Part shown: piece after piece, positions 45,591 to 58,870 of the stretch
Position numbering within the stretch: the first letter of the stretch is position 1
How the letters are laid out: each line of letters begins with the position of its first letter
Origin: Climacium dendroides
Lineage: Eukaryota; Streptophyta; Bryopsida; Hypnales; Climaciaceae
DNA length: 64,000 nt
Direction of reading: 5' to 3'
Assembly (NCBI GenBank): GCA_950106755.1
Contig: OX467090.1
Span: forward strand, 3,844,001 to 3,908,000
The notes under the pieces: generated by a model
Seen by the model: only the letters and a program-made list of their open reading frames with translations
Databases searched by the model: none
Told to the model about the DNA's origin: nothing
Program-made: the position numbers and the translations under genes

Positions 45591-48000
45591 CGATCCAAGA
45601 TCCATTTTGGAGCTTTAATTTCTAAATTTAGAAATAAAACCCCTTTAACCATGTGGAATGGCATTGTACCTAATCTTAGTTATCTAAGAATTTTTGGTTC
45701 ACTTGCCTATGCCCATGTGCCAAATGACCTTCGTAAGAAATTGCATCCAAAAAGCCGTAAAGGCATATTTGTTGGGTATGGTGAACAAGAAGGCATTAAA
45801 GGCTATATATTATATGATAAAAATAAACGAAAGTATTTCACAAGTCAGAATGTTATATTTGATGAAGAAAGTCTTCTTCCTATTCTAGAAACTACACCAA
45901 ATATTGATTCTTCTCCTATTCTAGACACATCAATACTAAATAAGCAAAATGTTTCTCAAGATTTTGTTAATGATTATGTGGAAGTCCTTTATGATGATAA
46001 CCCACCTCAACAAATCAATCCGCTACCACACATATTGAACTTCCTGTACCTCCTCCAACCACTTACAATTTACCACTTGATCCATTTGAACAAGCCACCC
46101 AATCAATATCACTTGATGCCCCTCCAATTTTAGAGGTTGATATCCCTAATAGTGAGTTACAAAGACGAAAAATATTTTCAGATTTATTAACTGCATCAGA
46201 AATTCCACTTCCAGATGATGATGATTTTGATGAAGTGACATCCAATCAAACACCCCCAAACAATCAACGCCCTGCACAAAAAACCAAAGGTACATTACCT
46301 ACCAAATATAGTGACTATGTATTATATGTTAAATATTTGGACAATTATCCATCCTTGTTACCGGACCCTGATTCACCAGCTACTGTACAAGAAGCCCTTA
46401 ATAGTATTGATGCTCAAAAATGGATAGAAGCAATGGATGATGAATATAATTCACTAATGAAAAATAATACATGGGTATTAACCGACTTACCCCAGGACGA
46501 TCCATTGTTAGTTGTAAGTGGATTTTAAAGAAAAAAATATAATGCTCATGGTAAAATTACTCGCTACAAAGCTAGATTAGTTGCTCACGGTTTTTCACAA
46601 GAAAAGGGAATTGATTATAATGAAACTTTTTCACCAGTGGTTAAAATTACCTCATTAAGAATCTTACTAGCACTAGCAACAATATTAAATTTACATGTTC
46701 ATCAAATGGATGTTAAAACAGCTTTTCTTTATGGTGTAATCCTTGAAGAAATATATATGGTACAACCCGAAGGATATGTTAACTCCAAATTTAAAAACAA
46801 AGTTTGTAAACTTTTAAAGTCACTTTATGGTTTAAAACAATCAGTACGAATGTGGTATAAACGAATTGATGAATATTTAATCATAAATGGATTTACTAGA
46901 GGAATTCTAGACCCCAATATTTATACAAAAAGCGAACTTGTTCAACAACACTTTGTTATTTTGGCTCTCTATGTAGATAATTGCATAATTATAAGCAATG
47001 ATTTAAAATTCCTCAATCATACAAAACAAACTCTTGCCACTGGCTTTGACATGACGGATGAAGGCCCCATAGAAGATGGTGATGGATGCTTAGGTATGGT
47101 TATTAATAGAAATAGAAAAGATAAAACTCTTTCTATTTCTCAAAATCAATACCTTACAAATATCCTCAAAAAGTATAATATGATAGATTGTAAACCAGTG
47201 TCTACCCCTTTAGAAACAGGAATTAAATTAACAACAACAATGAGCCCCACAGAACCTAACGACATAGAAACAATGAAAGCAATACCGTATTCTACTACCG
47301 TTGGTAGCCTAATATATGCTATGACAACCACTAGGATTGATTTAGCATATTCTATTAGCCAAGTTAGTAAATATATGGCAAATCCCAGTTCAATACATTG
47401 GTCTGTTGTCAAACGTATCATGAGGTATATTAAAGGAACCTTAGATTTTAAAATAACTTACATATAAATATGGAAATGAAAATTCCAAGTATCCTCATCA
47501 AATTCAAGGCTGGTCTGATTCAGACTGGGCTAGTGATATAGATTCTAGAAAATCTACATCAGGATATGTTTTTACTTTAGGTGGTGGCCCAATTTCATGG
47601 CAAAGTCGTCGTCAAGCAACTATTGCTTTGTCTTCTACTGAGGCTGAATACATTGCATACGCATCAGCCGCTAAAGAAGCCATGTGGCTTAAACGTACAA
47701 TTTATGAAAGAAATTGGATTTAGTCAATTGGGACCATTACCTATATTTTGTGACAATCAGTCATGTATTGCTTTAACAAAAAATCCAAGACATCAACAAA
47801 ATTCTAAACACATAGAAATAAGACATCACTATTTGCGTGAAAAAGTTGAACATGGTGATATTGAATTATTGTTTTGTCCAACTGAAGAAATGAATGCAAA
47901 TGTGTTAACCAAAGCTTTATCAAAATTCAAGCATCAGAAATGCTTAGACTTATTGGATATTAAGTAAAAAATTTTAATCTAGATATAGGTTAAGGGAGGG
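45591..48000 (+). pseudogene. Copia retroelement 2: integrase C-terminus, RT and RNase H, decayed
   Basis: The segment from 45600 gives the integrase tail (KTPLTMWNGIVPNLSYLRIF, RKGIFVGYGEQEGIKGYILY). It changes frame near 46020, reads ALNSIDAQKWIEAMDDEYNS, has a stop after VVSGF (46526), and then a 276-codon RT frame (46637-47467) with HQMDVKTAFLYG and LKSLYGLKQS. The catalytic box is YVDN, not YVDD. RNase H is split by a stop at 47467 and a frameshift near 47700 (WSDSDWASD, LSSTEAEYIAYASAAKEA, FCDNQSCIAL). Gag, protease and integrase core are missing. A polypurine tract (GGTTAAGGGAGGG) precedes the LTR at 48001. Confidence 0.85.
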
Positions 48001-48156
48001 TATTAACTTATAATCTAGTTATCTAGATTAGTAGATAGTGATTAAGGGATACAACCCTTGAGATAATCAAAAGGCATCAAGCCTTATATATAACTCTTGT
48101 ATCTTTCTTTTCAATATATAATATAATTGTACAATTTAGCATCTTGCTTCTTTTCA
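48001..48156 (+). repeat. 3' LTR of Copia element 2
   Basis: Starts TATTAACTTATAATC directly after the polypurine tract (a TG to TA change at the first dinucleotide) and ends CTTGCTTCTTTTCA. Size and the ACAACCCTTG block resemble the LTR at 45381-45538, but the two differ in sequence, so they come from related but distinct elements. Confidence 0.75.
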
Positions 48157-48159
48157 ACG

Positions 48160-50460
48160 AATCTATGATCTGATAGATTGCCATAATCTCCGCTGAATTG
48201 CAAGCAAACACCAGGCAAGCAAAAAATTGACTAGGAAGGGAAAAACACCTACCAGGATTTGGATCTTTCCCACTCGCTCAAATTCTTCGATTACAGTCAA
48301 CTTTCAAAATCAGATTCGATCACTGCTGTTCGTGGCGATGGCAAACCCGAAGCATCCAACATCGACAACAATTGAGGCCTTGACTTCATGAAATTTCACT
48401 TCCCACCCAGTCGCTCCTTCACCGATCTTTTGATTCCAGAATTAACCAGCACACACACACCCTTTTTTTTCAAATAATTCCACCCTGAATCACTCCAATC
48501 ATCCAATAGCAAAGAAATGTCTAACCTAGAAATCTCCACAGAAATTTCACTCGGCCGACCCCAGATACAATGCAAACACAACAAATAAGATAGCCTAATC
48601 ACACAAATCTCATAAGCATTCAACAAAACAAGATAAGAATAAACACACAAATAATATATATAAATAGAATTCGGGACTTACATAATGCCATGTTTTTCAT
48701 TTTTTTTAAACTATTTATTTCTAAAAAACGAATGGGTGCAACTTTTGTGAAAAGGTGTAACCACGGTCACACCCCATTCATCCAATAATAATTTTTTTTA
48801 ATTTTAATTTTTAATTTTCATTCATCCTATCTTAAATATCCCTATTTACACTATTAATTATTTTATTTTTATTTTATTTTATTTATTTTTATTTTTATTT
48901 ATTTATTCTAATTTTTATTTTAAAGTATTTTTCTACTATTTTTCTACTACTTTTTCCTACTTTTCTATTACTTTCCTATAACTTTTTTATAAAGAAAGGC
49001 TAAAAATAACCTAAAAAGTAATTTTTACTATACTACAGCATAGCATTGAGTGTAAAAAGTATAGTTTTAGTAAAAGGCTACCAAAATCGTTTGGTCTTTC
49101 TTGCAACCACATTTAACCTTGGATGGTCATTGAAAACAAAACGAGTACAATAGATGACTTTTGAAATTACTATAGAAATGAAAAATATAGTTGCTGGTTT
49201 AAAAACTGAATCATTTATTAGTTTTTTTTAGCAAAGTGTGTTTGCCATAGGTTGGTCTTCTTTCAAGATTAACCTTCTAAGGATATAGAGTCTTAGAGGC
49301 CAAAAAATGATGGATATTGGATAGATGAATTTCCAAGATCATTGTGGAAATGAAAAATGCACACCCATTGGTCTAAAAATCAAAACATTTTTGGCAAAGT
49401 ACCTTCGTCATAGGATGGTAATGAAGGTCTCTTCTCATTCATGGTTAACCCTTAAAGGACAGATTGGTGACCATGAAAATCATTCATTTTTGTACCTTGT
49501 GAATGATTAGTTTAATAAAATCCAAAAGTACTCATAAAGCCATATTTGTTATATTGAGACTTTTTGTAGTCTCATTTTTATCTTTGACTCAAAGATAAAT
49601 CACTTTATCTTTTTATTAATATTTTTTTATAAATTGGAAACAACACCAAATTTTAGAATTTCATTTTAGAATCACTATTTGAGCATTATTTATTCTTGAT
49701 TTCAATTATTATTTTTGTAAATGAATTTATAATATCTAGCATTATGTCTCAAAATCTGCGAAAAGTCTCAATATAACGAATATGGCTAGATGGCCTTTCA
49801 TTGAAATTTAAACTGTTATTGAGGACCTCCCTTTTAGAACAAAATTCTAAGGAAAAATAGTTGCAATTCTATCTTGCGTGCAAAGATTCTTTGCCATTCA
49901 TTGGCTGAAAAACTGCCACAGCCTTGTTTCACACTTAACCTTGAAGCGCTTCAATGTCCATTTTTTGGATGATGAATAGATTGAAGTTCTTGTTTTTATC
50001 TCATTCCTACTTGGACAAAAGTCATTTTAATTTTTGGTGATACTTTATCAAGTTCTTGTCTTATCTAATGGTTGGATTTGGTGTTATTAGAATACACATT
50101 TTTCTAAAATTACAAATGCTAAAGTGTGTCAAGTGGTCAAATTGCATTGACTCTAGTTCAAAACTAGGTTAGCAAAAATGAGGTCATAGATGTAAAGAAC
50201 ACAAAAATTTCAAAAAATCACCATGTCAAGAGAACCTCATTTTGAATCCATTCCAATAAGTTTTGCTTGAAAAATGATAATATTTTGCCTGTAATCAAAT
50301 TTTGAAGGAATTTGGAAATTTTCCTTTCGAAATTTATAGAAAAATATTGGTGATAGTATTGGTGAATCTAACCATACAGATGAAATCTAAAATTCAAAAT
50401 CTACAACTTTCCTTTATATATTACTTCTAAAATATTCTTCCAAATAACACTTTATAATGA
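48160..50460. other. Spacer; a possible exon fragment at 48200-48400, otherwise AT-rich
   Basis: 48230-48330 on the minus strand reads EEFERVGKIQIL before a donor-like CCTG|GTAGGTG. It could be a displaced exon of the gene interrupted by the Copia insertions, but I do not recognise it. The rest, including long A/T tracts at 48660-48990, shows no gene. Confidence 0.35.
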
Positions 50461-51072
50461 TTTTCTCCAAATCGTCAATTCTGGAGAAGAGCCCAGACGC
50501 TCCAGGGTTAAACTACAAAGAGGCCCTCGCAGAAGCCAGAAGGTAATATTTTGAAAGTGCAGTCGTTGGTGGAGTCAGCAGCAACTGAATGAGGCCCACA
50601 GCAACGACTTCAGTAACGGGTCCACCTACACCGCGCTGCCAATGCAAAATCCAGCCTTCATCGTCAACAAACCCTCCCAGACGGGAAGCGCGGCAAGTTA
50701 CGCAGAATGCGAAACCGAGCTCCCGACATAGCCACGCTGCCGGAAACTCCGTGGAACTTGCACATTAATATTCAACCGGAAAGTTAATCAATCAGCGTCT
50801 TGTGCGAAGCCTCTGCATATTGGTGCTGGCCAGAGACGATAAGTAAATTTTTTGAGCAAACCCAAGAATCGGTAACGACTTTCCGGGCGACTTTCTTCCC
50901 AAATCGAGGTGCCGCGGCCGTCGTACGTCCTGTCCGCTTAAAGTAAGGATGCGTATCGATCGAGTACCAACAACAGAAAAAGTGGCTAGGTCCTCCAAAA
51001 GTCTGCCGTACCGACCGCCGGGGTGATTGTCGACTCGCGTGACCGACGCACCAGCCTCGGATGGAATGGAGC

Positions 51073-51081
51073 ACATATAAA
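51073..51081 (+). promoter_or_regulatory. TATA box of a GC-rich island
   Basis: ACATATAAAGG lies within a locally GC-rich island (50460-51540) and about 30 bp upstream of a pyrimidine-rich CCCCTCATCGTATTCCCAAC stretch, a plausible plant core promoter. The first good downstream ATG is at 51353. Confidence 0.4.
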
Positions 51082-51352
51082 GGACTAAACGATTCCCCTC
51101 ATCGTATTCCCAACTTCCCTTCCATTCCCTGATTTCCCATTTCTTCAAGACTATAATCGCGGCCTTCGGCACTTGAATTAGAGATTGTGATTGAGAATAG
51201 GTTGACGTGACTTCAGTTGCGGGTTGTGATCGAGGAGCTCGGTGTACGTCTGCACATTTTGAGAGAGGAAGCTCTGCTCGGCTTACTGCAGTGCGTCGTC
51301 GACTCCGCGAGGAGAAGAAGTGATTGAGGAACGGGTTGAGGAATTGCCAAAG

Positions 51353-51445
51353 ATGGATAGCGGAGATGAAGGCGATGGTGGAGCATCTTTCTTCGATTGG
51401 GATTCGGTCTTCGGGAAGAAAGGCGGGGACCCCAGGCGCTCATGA
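51353..51445 (+). CDS. Small ORF or decayed first exon, unidentified
   Basis: A 30-codon frame (MDSGDEGDGGASFFDWDSVF, then GKKGGDPRRS) in the context AAGATGGAT follows the TATA-containing GC-rich island by ~270 bp. Directly after its stop the +1 frame continues as DEIRELSDGVEIEFGEIRV to 51530, suggesting a single frameshift in a once longer acidic protein. No family is recognised. Confidence 0.3.
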   Translation: MDSGDEGDGGASFFDWDSVFGKKGGDPRRS

Positions 51446-51559
51446 AGACGAAATTAGAGAGCTCAGCGACGGTGTTGAGATCGAATTTGGCGAGATTCGT
51501 GTTCGAAATTCGCATTTGCCTGCCAATTGATGACTGGAATCCCCAAATTTATTACCCCT

Positions 51560-53950
51560 GACTGGGTAGTTGAATGTACAATTTATGGATAGTGAATGCA
51601 CAAGATTGATGAGAACTTTATCTAGTTTAATCTCATTCAACGTACAAGACACACATGAATTTCTTCTAAGTTCTGAAATTTGGAGCACGTGTTTGTGATT
51701 TTAACTCAGGATGAAAACAGAAAACTGAGGGAAAGCCAAGTCATTGCTAGAGTGAGGCATGGGGGAAGGCATTCCTGAGCCATTTTGCTTGCCAAGAAAA
51801 ATAACACTTGATGCAAGTAATCTACTTAGGAGGGCACCAGTAATTCGTGGGTCCAGCGCAGCTCCGCAACAGCGCAAGGTTCATGCATCTGTGCCATGGA
51901 GCAATTCAAGCTCCCAAATTTATATCAATCAGGGAGCAGATCTTCTGATTCATAGGGATCATTCTATTCCCATTGCCCACCAATATTGAAGATTTGATAG
52001 ACATTGAGGTGCAGAAAGTACAATTATGTGTTGGCAAATCGTATTCTCTAGCTAAGTAGCCGGGCTAGCACGCCAAAATCTTTCCCGACTTACGACCGAC
52101 ACCCGCATATCATTCGGTATATTCAAGTGAAAATGGCCTTCTCGATCCACCTTAGAATAATCGTCGCTTGGAGCAGCTCCACAAAGTTACACCGACTTAC
52201 AGGATTGTATGGTTCGATCTGGAGCTGTCAATTTCAGCAAGTAACATGAGCTTCATGGTACCCAGTATTTTTTATTTCAAAATCAACTCGTGTCGGGTAA
52301 CCTCATTGCCGTTGCACAGCAGTACGTGCGGGCTCTTCAGTTGGTCATTGTACGTTCACTCTGAGTAGCCTAGGCCCAAGAATGGATGATGTACTGCAGG
52401 ACGTGCTGGACCTTGTATCAGACAGTTCTGATGACCAGCATTTGCTGATCATGAAGTCTCCCTGCGTAGCGACACCCATGGTCTTGGCATGGGTGCGATT
52501 CTATTTTTTCATTTTTTTCATTCTCGAATTGCACCCCAATTTTATCGACTCCTGCAAAAGCTTCCAAATTTCAGATTTTCGTTACAGTGGCGCAATTTCA
52601 AAGGATTGGCAGCCTCCACTCGCCTGTCGGGAAGCTCAGATCTGTACGACTTGGTTCTCGTCCTAAGCACTTCAGTGTCACAATTTGGAGCAGCGAAACA
52701 CGCCACATAATCAAAGGTCTAATCGACCCTTGATTACAGAAATCAAGAATAAATTTGAAGGAATTTGCACATTCTTGTTGAGCAAGGAGTTATCCAAAGG
52801 CGTTGTTGCAGTAGAACTGACCTTAGCTCCGTAATTGACCAAGAAAATTCATCCAATTGGTCTATCAGGGACTCGAGGGCACTAGTAACTAGTTAACCCC
52901 TCACCGCCCAACGGGACCAAAAGTGTCCTCACACACAGTCCATCTTTCAACTTCAAAGTGCTGTAACTTTTGCATCCGATGTCCAAATTCAATAAAATTT
53001 GTTGGGAAAGTTGAGCATAAAAGTCTATTTTTTGTGGTAAAATTTTCAGATCTATCCAAAATGTAATGAGTTTTTGAAATCCATTCAAAGTTCGCAGGTT
53101 CAATTTGAGTTCACCACACTGCAATGAGATGGCTACAACTTCCTTCCTTGCTTGAACCTTAAGAGTCCATCTTTCTATTTCCATGGAATTGCTTAAATTT
53201 TTTCAAAAGTATTGTTAAAAATATTTTCACTAGAAAAGTCTTTGGAATTCAACATATCTAAGATCCATAAGTCCAAATTTTGCCAAATCAAGTTCACATA
53301 TATACCCTTTTAAATTGGACTTTCTGTTGAGACCATGTACAAGCCCACTTCAAAATACCTCATGTGCTTTGTGGACCTCACCATGTTTGACAAAGACTTT
53401 AATTATCAAACTTTAGTAACCTAATTGCATTGATTGAATTGATGATTATACTACAATTACCAATGATTTTAAAGGCATGCTTTATATATCACACACTTTA
53501 GCTTGTAAGAAAAATTTCTATTCTATTAATTACCTCTTGATACAAATCAATTCCAGCGATTGGATCTTGTTGCTAAGTAATGGATGTCTATCAGTATACC
53601 CTACAATATAGTGGTTTATCCTATTAGTGCTTAACTTGCAACACTAAATTGCCAAAGTCACTCTAGTACAAGCCGAAATATTACAATGTTGTTCTCAATT
53701 CCCCCCCAAAATCTTAGTGTGAGTCTTAGTGCCACCAGTTTCGCACCCTCTTTCGATATAAGATACATTGATGTGAGTAGTAGTGAACCCCTCACAAATG
53801 GAGAGCTTCATATTACATTGCAAACTTAATTTAAAACTTAATTCATTGATAGCAATAAATGATCCAATCATTCAATCTTCTCTTAGTTTTGTTTTGTATT
53901 ATGTCAGCTCATTCTGCTCCAATTCTCATTTGGTGAGCACAGACTTGTAT
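51560..53950. other. Spacer, nothing recognised
   Basis: Moderately AT-rich DNA without long frames. Small open segments have no recognisable motif. Confidence 0.4.
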
Positions 53951-55250
53951 GGCTTCCAAGCACAAAAAGATTCATATGCATTTCCCTGTCTCACTTTCCC
54001 GTGTGTGAATGACAAACCTCGCTCTGACTTTCCCTGTGTGAAATGCATGCGAGTCCCTTGTGAAGGCGGCGCTCATGGATGGGGAAAGTCTTCGAACCAG
54101 TATTGGACCAGCTGCGCATGCTGACGCCCGTGATGCCGGCAGGGTGACCCCGCCGTGGAAAAGTTTCGTCACCATCAATGGCAGCAGTTCAGGAGCGGGC
54201 CGGGGAGCTGCCTGGCAAATGGACCAAATGGACCAAACTTTTGTTTGTAACTGTCACATAGACCAAATCATGCTCGTGACCGTACGTTGAATTGAATCTC
54301 CGTTACAAATGATGTTCCCGCGCAGGGCTACACCTCTGACTTCCAATCTCCGTCAGAGGAAGTGAGTTCGCCTGAGTGACTGCCAACTGCAACTACGAAT
54401 CGCATGACAAATCGCGTACTTCGCGTTGTCCTGGCGGGCGCCGTTCAACACGAATATTCTACCTTGTCTCAATTTGAATGTAATCTCAATTCTCAAGCGG
54501 CGTTCGCTCAAACCTTGGTCTGTCATGTTCAGGCGTCCGCTGACAAAGTCCGCGTAATGTGATCAGCTCGCTCGCTGCACCAGGAATCGGAACGTATAAA
54601 AGAGCACCTCACAATCAATCTGTCACAACAATCTCATCTGAGTAATAAATCAATCAAATCTGAAGACGCAATTACTGCAGCAAGTGATATATCGAATTTG
54701 CACCGGGGGCTCCAATTTGACGTGCACACGTGCCGGGCTTTTGATCGATCCATCGGAGAGGCCTTCCGTCTGGGAACTGATCTAGCTAATACAAGCTTAC
54801 AGGCAGAGCGACCAGCATTTCCGAGAGCTCAACAACTGAAGTCTCATTGAGTTCCAGAGCTAACTGCCATCATATATGGCCGTGATGGGCGATGGGGGAT
54901 TATCGAAGTGGAGGTTTCCGTCGAAGGCTTCTCCCATGGGAGATGGCGGCTCCTGCAAGTGGAGGCCTCCGTCGAAGCGTCTATGAAAGTAGCTCGATTG
55001 ATCGTTGCGATCGTGACACCTGCTCGGGATCATTGTCGACTGTCGATCGACGAATGCATCCTTGGCAAGAATTTCCGCTTCATTAGAGAAAACCCGGCCA
55101 ATTCCGGGGCCAATGCTTTGCTTTCTAGCTTGCGATAAGTCATTCGAACGAATAACGCATTGCAATTGAATGCCAGAGCTAGCTACTGCAGCTAATCCGG
55201 CCTCCTGTAGAATATGGAAGTTTCAGATCGCCAACATAGATTTTGACATT
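53950..55250. other. GC-richer island with TATA box
   Basis: GC rises relative to the flanks. GTATAAAAGAGC at 54594-54605, preceded by CTCGCTGCACCAGGAATCGG, looks like a core promoter on the plus strand. Two overlapping frames at 54892-55138 contain a duplicated word (GGAGGTTTCCGTCGAAGG / GGAGGCCTCCGTCGAAGC) but no recognised protein. It resembles the island at 50460-51540 in composition and layout. Confidence 0.35.
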
Positions 55251-57610
55251 CAAGTGCGTTAACTCCAAAACTTGACGGGTACGGAACTACAGATCTGATC
55301 GGAATTCCAGATTGGCGGCAGAAAATACCCCCATTTCATGAAATTTCACCGAACGGGATGATCAAATTTTGAGTTCGTGTTGGTTTGTCGTTGATTTATC
55401 ATCCTGGCTGGAAGTCTGAAGTTGTTAGATTGTTTTACCGTGAGTCTAGCTATGACTTATGACTTCACACCCATATGAGGCAGCTGCACTTCACAAGGTT
55501 AAGGCCATTATGAAAAAATGTTCAAAATGGTTGTAATTATTTGGATTCACTCTTCAAGGCAAGTTGGCTATAATACACAACCTTGTAGAAGACTTTCATC
55601 ATTAGGAATTGTTCTCAGAAGACTTTAACTCCTAAACTTAAAGACCAAACTATTTTTTTGGCAATATAGTGATCTTCGGTAACTCACTACGAATGGAATT
55701 TTTATTTTTTTTCTTTGAAATTTTCACACAATATGTACCCAAGGAATAGTTTTAAGGCCCAAAAATTTTCAAATTTTTTGACTATATGACTACATCATAT
55801 GTAGTCACACAAAAAAGTGATTGCATGACATGTAGTTTTCAACATTTGGCAAGTAGCCTACATAGCATAAATTTTTTTTCGAAAAATCAATTTTAAAAAA
55901 AATAAAAATTTGAAATTGGTTTTTTAGATTTATATACACTTGGAAATTTTTTAATCATTCCATTTTGATTAATGAGATGAGGATCATTGCAAGAAACACT
56001 GACCATTTTTGGTAGCGTTTTTCAAAACCGGTTTTTGTCCAAGCTATAACTTTTGAATTTTAAATCCAATGCCAAAAACAGAAATTTTATTTCTAAAGTT
56101 TTTGATTGTAATAGTATCACTTATTTTTCAAAAATTTTATAAAAATATTTTATATTTAAAAATCAGTTTTGTTAATTTGTCACAAAATTAGGTTTAGTGG
56201 TTTTTTATACTATTGAGCAGTTCAATTTAATGATTTTCAACTGAAATTTCTATAGCATATTCCTATAGTAGGCGGACATGTCTCCACCAAATGGTCTTTA
56301 GAAATAAATTATTTTATGTCCTTTACATTCATGCAAATAGGCTTTTTTTTTGGCCTCCTTTGCGCATGCACTTCAAAACATTAGTGATGGTTTTGACTAA
56401 TTTTTTTTTGTTAAGTCTCATCACAAAGAAGTCCTTCCAAATGGCCAATTTTTAGTTTCTTTGAAAATTGTTTTTCCTATTTTCTACAAATTAAAACGTC
56501 CAATAATGTATTTTCTAGGACATATTCACCAGAATTCTATGTCCTAGAAGCCAATAGTTCTAGGACATATTCACTAGAATTCTATGTCCTAGAAGCCAAT
56601 TCTGGTGAATATGCCCTATGAAGTTAAGAAAAGAAAGAAATGCTATCAATACAAGAACTATTAGTGGAATTGTATGTAAATAAAGGATATGAGTGCCATG
56701 CTTTGTAGATCTCAAGAATATTGAGAAGAAGCACCAATGATGTAGATCATAAACATCTACCATTGAAATGCTTCAATAGCGGACCATCACAATCTTCTTG
56801 GAATCAAGTTCTATGACAACAACACTAGCACTTCCATTGGTTCCCATTTACCATTGTAGTAGAAAATTTGGTCATTGAGCTTGCCCTATCAAGCACCAAT
56901 AACTATATTTTATCAACAACATCCACCACATTTCTTCAATAGTTTCAAATTATAAAATCAAATTTTGACACAAGTTACAAAATTTGGTGTCAATACAGTG
57001 ATGGAACTTAGTGGTGAGTCCCACATACAAAAGATGTCTAATGACAATGTGATGCTTGTAGCCTTGTAGCTACTAATACTAAGTCAAGAGAAAGGAGATT
57101 GGATATTACAATAGATTCAAGTGCTTCAAAGTACTTCAATCCTTGATGATTTGTATGAGTTTAACTCATTACATCAAATTTACAATTCCACAATCACTTT
57201 TGTTAGAATTACTATCCATGTAATTGCATGACAACTAGACAAAGCTTAATTGATTTAGCCTTGCCCAACACTAATGAGACACAATCCTTCAAAGAGGTTT
57301 GTTACGTCCTTGGACTTCGTAGAAACATTTTTCTAAAGGACAAATAGATAATATAGGAAACTTTTAAATTTTCATCCAAAAATTGTGTTGTGGTTTCTAT
57401 TAATAAACTTCATTATAAGGTAGGAAAAGGCATTTGCAATTTTAAAAATAACCTATACAAGTTGTCATACCTAAGGAACAAATTATCAAAATCCAAAATC
57501 ACAATATCTAGTATTAATCATTTCTAAAAGGCTAACCAAATTGACTTTCAAATTAATCTTACTAGTGTATCTTATAAGAGATATGAATTTGTATGAAATA
57601 GTGCCTCTCT
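55250..57610. other. AT-rich spacer with a small inverted/direct repeat
   Basis: 56515-56620 holds a direct duplication of GGACATATTCAC(C/T)AGAATT plus CTATGTCCTAGAAGCCAAT, followed by an inverted TTCTGGTGAATATGCCC. Nothing else was recognised. Confidence 0.45.
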
Positions 57611-57611
57611 T

Positions 57612-58379
57612 CACTACTAGAAAATGGTGTCCAAGTCAACAAAAACTTAACAATTTATTGTTGACTAGGATATTGTATTGATCGTTTTAACAATATTTTC
57701 TTGATTTGAACAAGTTAACAAAATGGTTACTGAATTTTTGTTGATTCAAATAATACAATGTCCAAATCGACAAAAAAGTTGACATTTTTTTGTTAAGAAA
57801 ACATGCCTCACACATTGGTAATATAAGTAGGTGATTTTGGTGACATAATAGAGGAGAAAACAAGCTCTTTATACAAATGGAGTGATAAAAGGTCAAAACA
57901 AACCATATGGGATATGTGAATCATTCATAGTCTTAATTCACTTATTCCATATGCTTTGTTCTACCTTCTACCACCCCATTTCTATAAAGAGCTTGTCTTC
58001 TCTTCCCATTAATCATCAAAGTCACCTCCCTTTTGTTATTAAATATTAAGTTTTTAGAAACTTGACTCTTAAATTAATTGTAAAGTCTAACTTTCTTTTA
58101 ATTAAATCATAAAGTCTAATTTTTTTATCTTGTTTATGTGTTGTTTTTGGCCTATATAGCAGTTTGTACTGGGTTGGTTCTTGGCTTGCCATATGGTAGC
58201 CATTCATTGAGCAAATTTTAAAATGAATTAATATTATTATTTTTTTGATTTGACCACCATAACAAAATGAACAACATTTTTTGTTAAGTACTATCCAAGA
58301 TAATTTGACCATGGATACAAACGCCCTCAACATTTTTTTGTTAATTTTTTGTTACATAGTCACTGTTTTTCTACTAGTG
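57612..58379. mobile_element. Non-autonomous CACTA-like element, 768 bp, TSD CTT
   Basis: It starts CACTACTAGAAAATGG and ends TTTTTCTACTAGTG, the inverse of the start. The 3-bp flanks are identical: CTT at 57609-57611 and CTT (58380-58382). The interior repeats the words GTCAACAAAAA and TTGTTAA in both orientations near the two ends and has no coding capacity. Confidence 0.85.
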
Positions 58380-58543
58380 CTTTAATTTAATTTTTTATGT
58401 TCCTAGTGTTTTTTACATTCTCTCATGAATGACTTATTATAAAAACTTGAAAAATCACTTTAGTGCAAATAATAATCAATCATGTAGAGAGATGAATAAA
58501 GTCAAAATAGCTTTTTCAAATGTTTTTAACCCCAAAGTGACAT

Positions 58544-58696
58544 CATAGTTGTCATACTGGACAAGTTACTATTCAACTCTTGTCCTGTACGACAAGTTAC
58601 TATTCATCAAATGTACCTCTCAAGTACATTTGATGAATAATAACTCGTCCTACAGGATAAGAAATGAATAGTAACTTGTTCAGTATGACAACCATG
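58544..58696. mobile_element. 153-bp hAT-like MITE with 8-bp TSD
   Basis: The element is almost entirely an inverted repeat with ~68-bp arms around a CTCTCAA loop near 58617. Termini are CATAGTTGTCATACTG and the complement of CATGGTTGTCATACTG. AGTGACAT flanks it on both sides (58536-58543 and 58697-58704). An 8-bp duplication points to the hAT superfamily. Confidence 0.9.
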
Positions 58697-58870
58697 AGTG
58701 ACATGGGATTTCTTTCGAACAAGAATCAAACTAGCAAGTGTTCTTTTTTGAAATTTATTTGGAGCAAATCTGAAGGTATTTTGGGAAATTGAACTATACT
58801 CAAGGGTAGTGTACTTGGCTACAGACAACCTAAAAAATTTTGAACTATACACTTTGCTTTTTAGTCTTTT

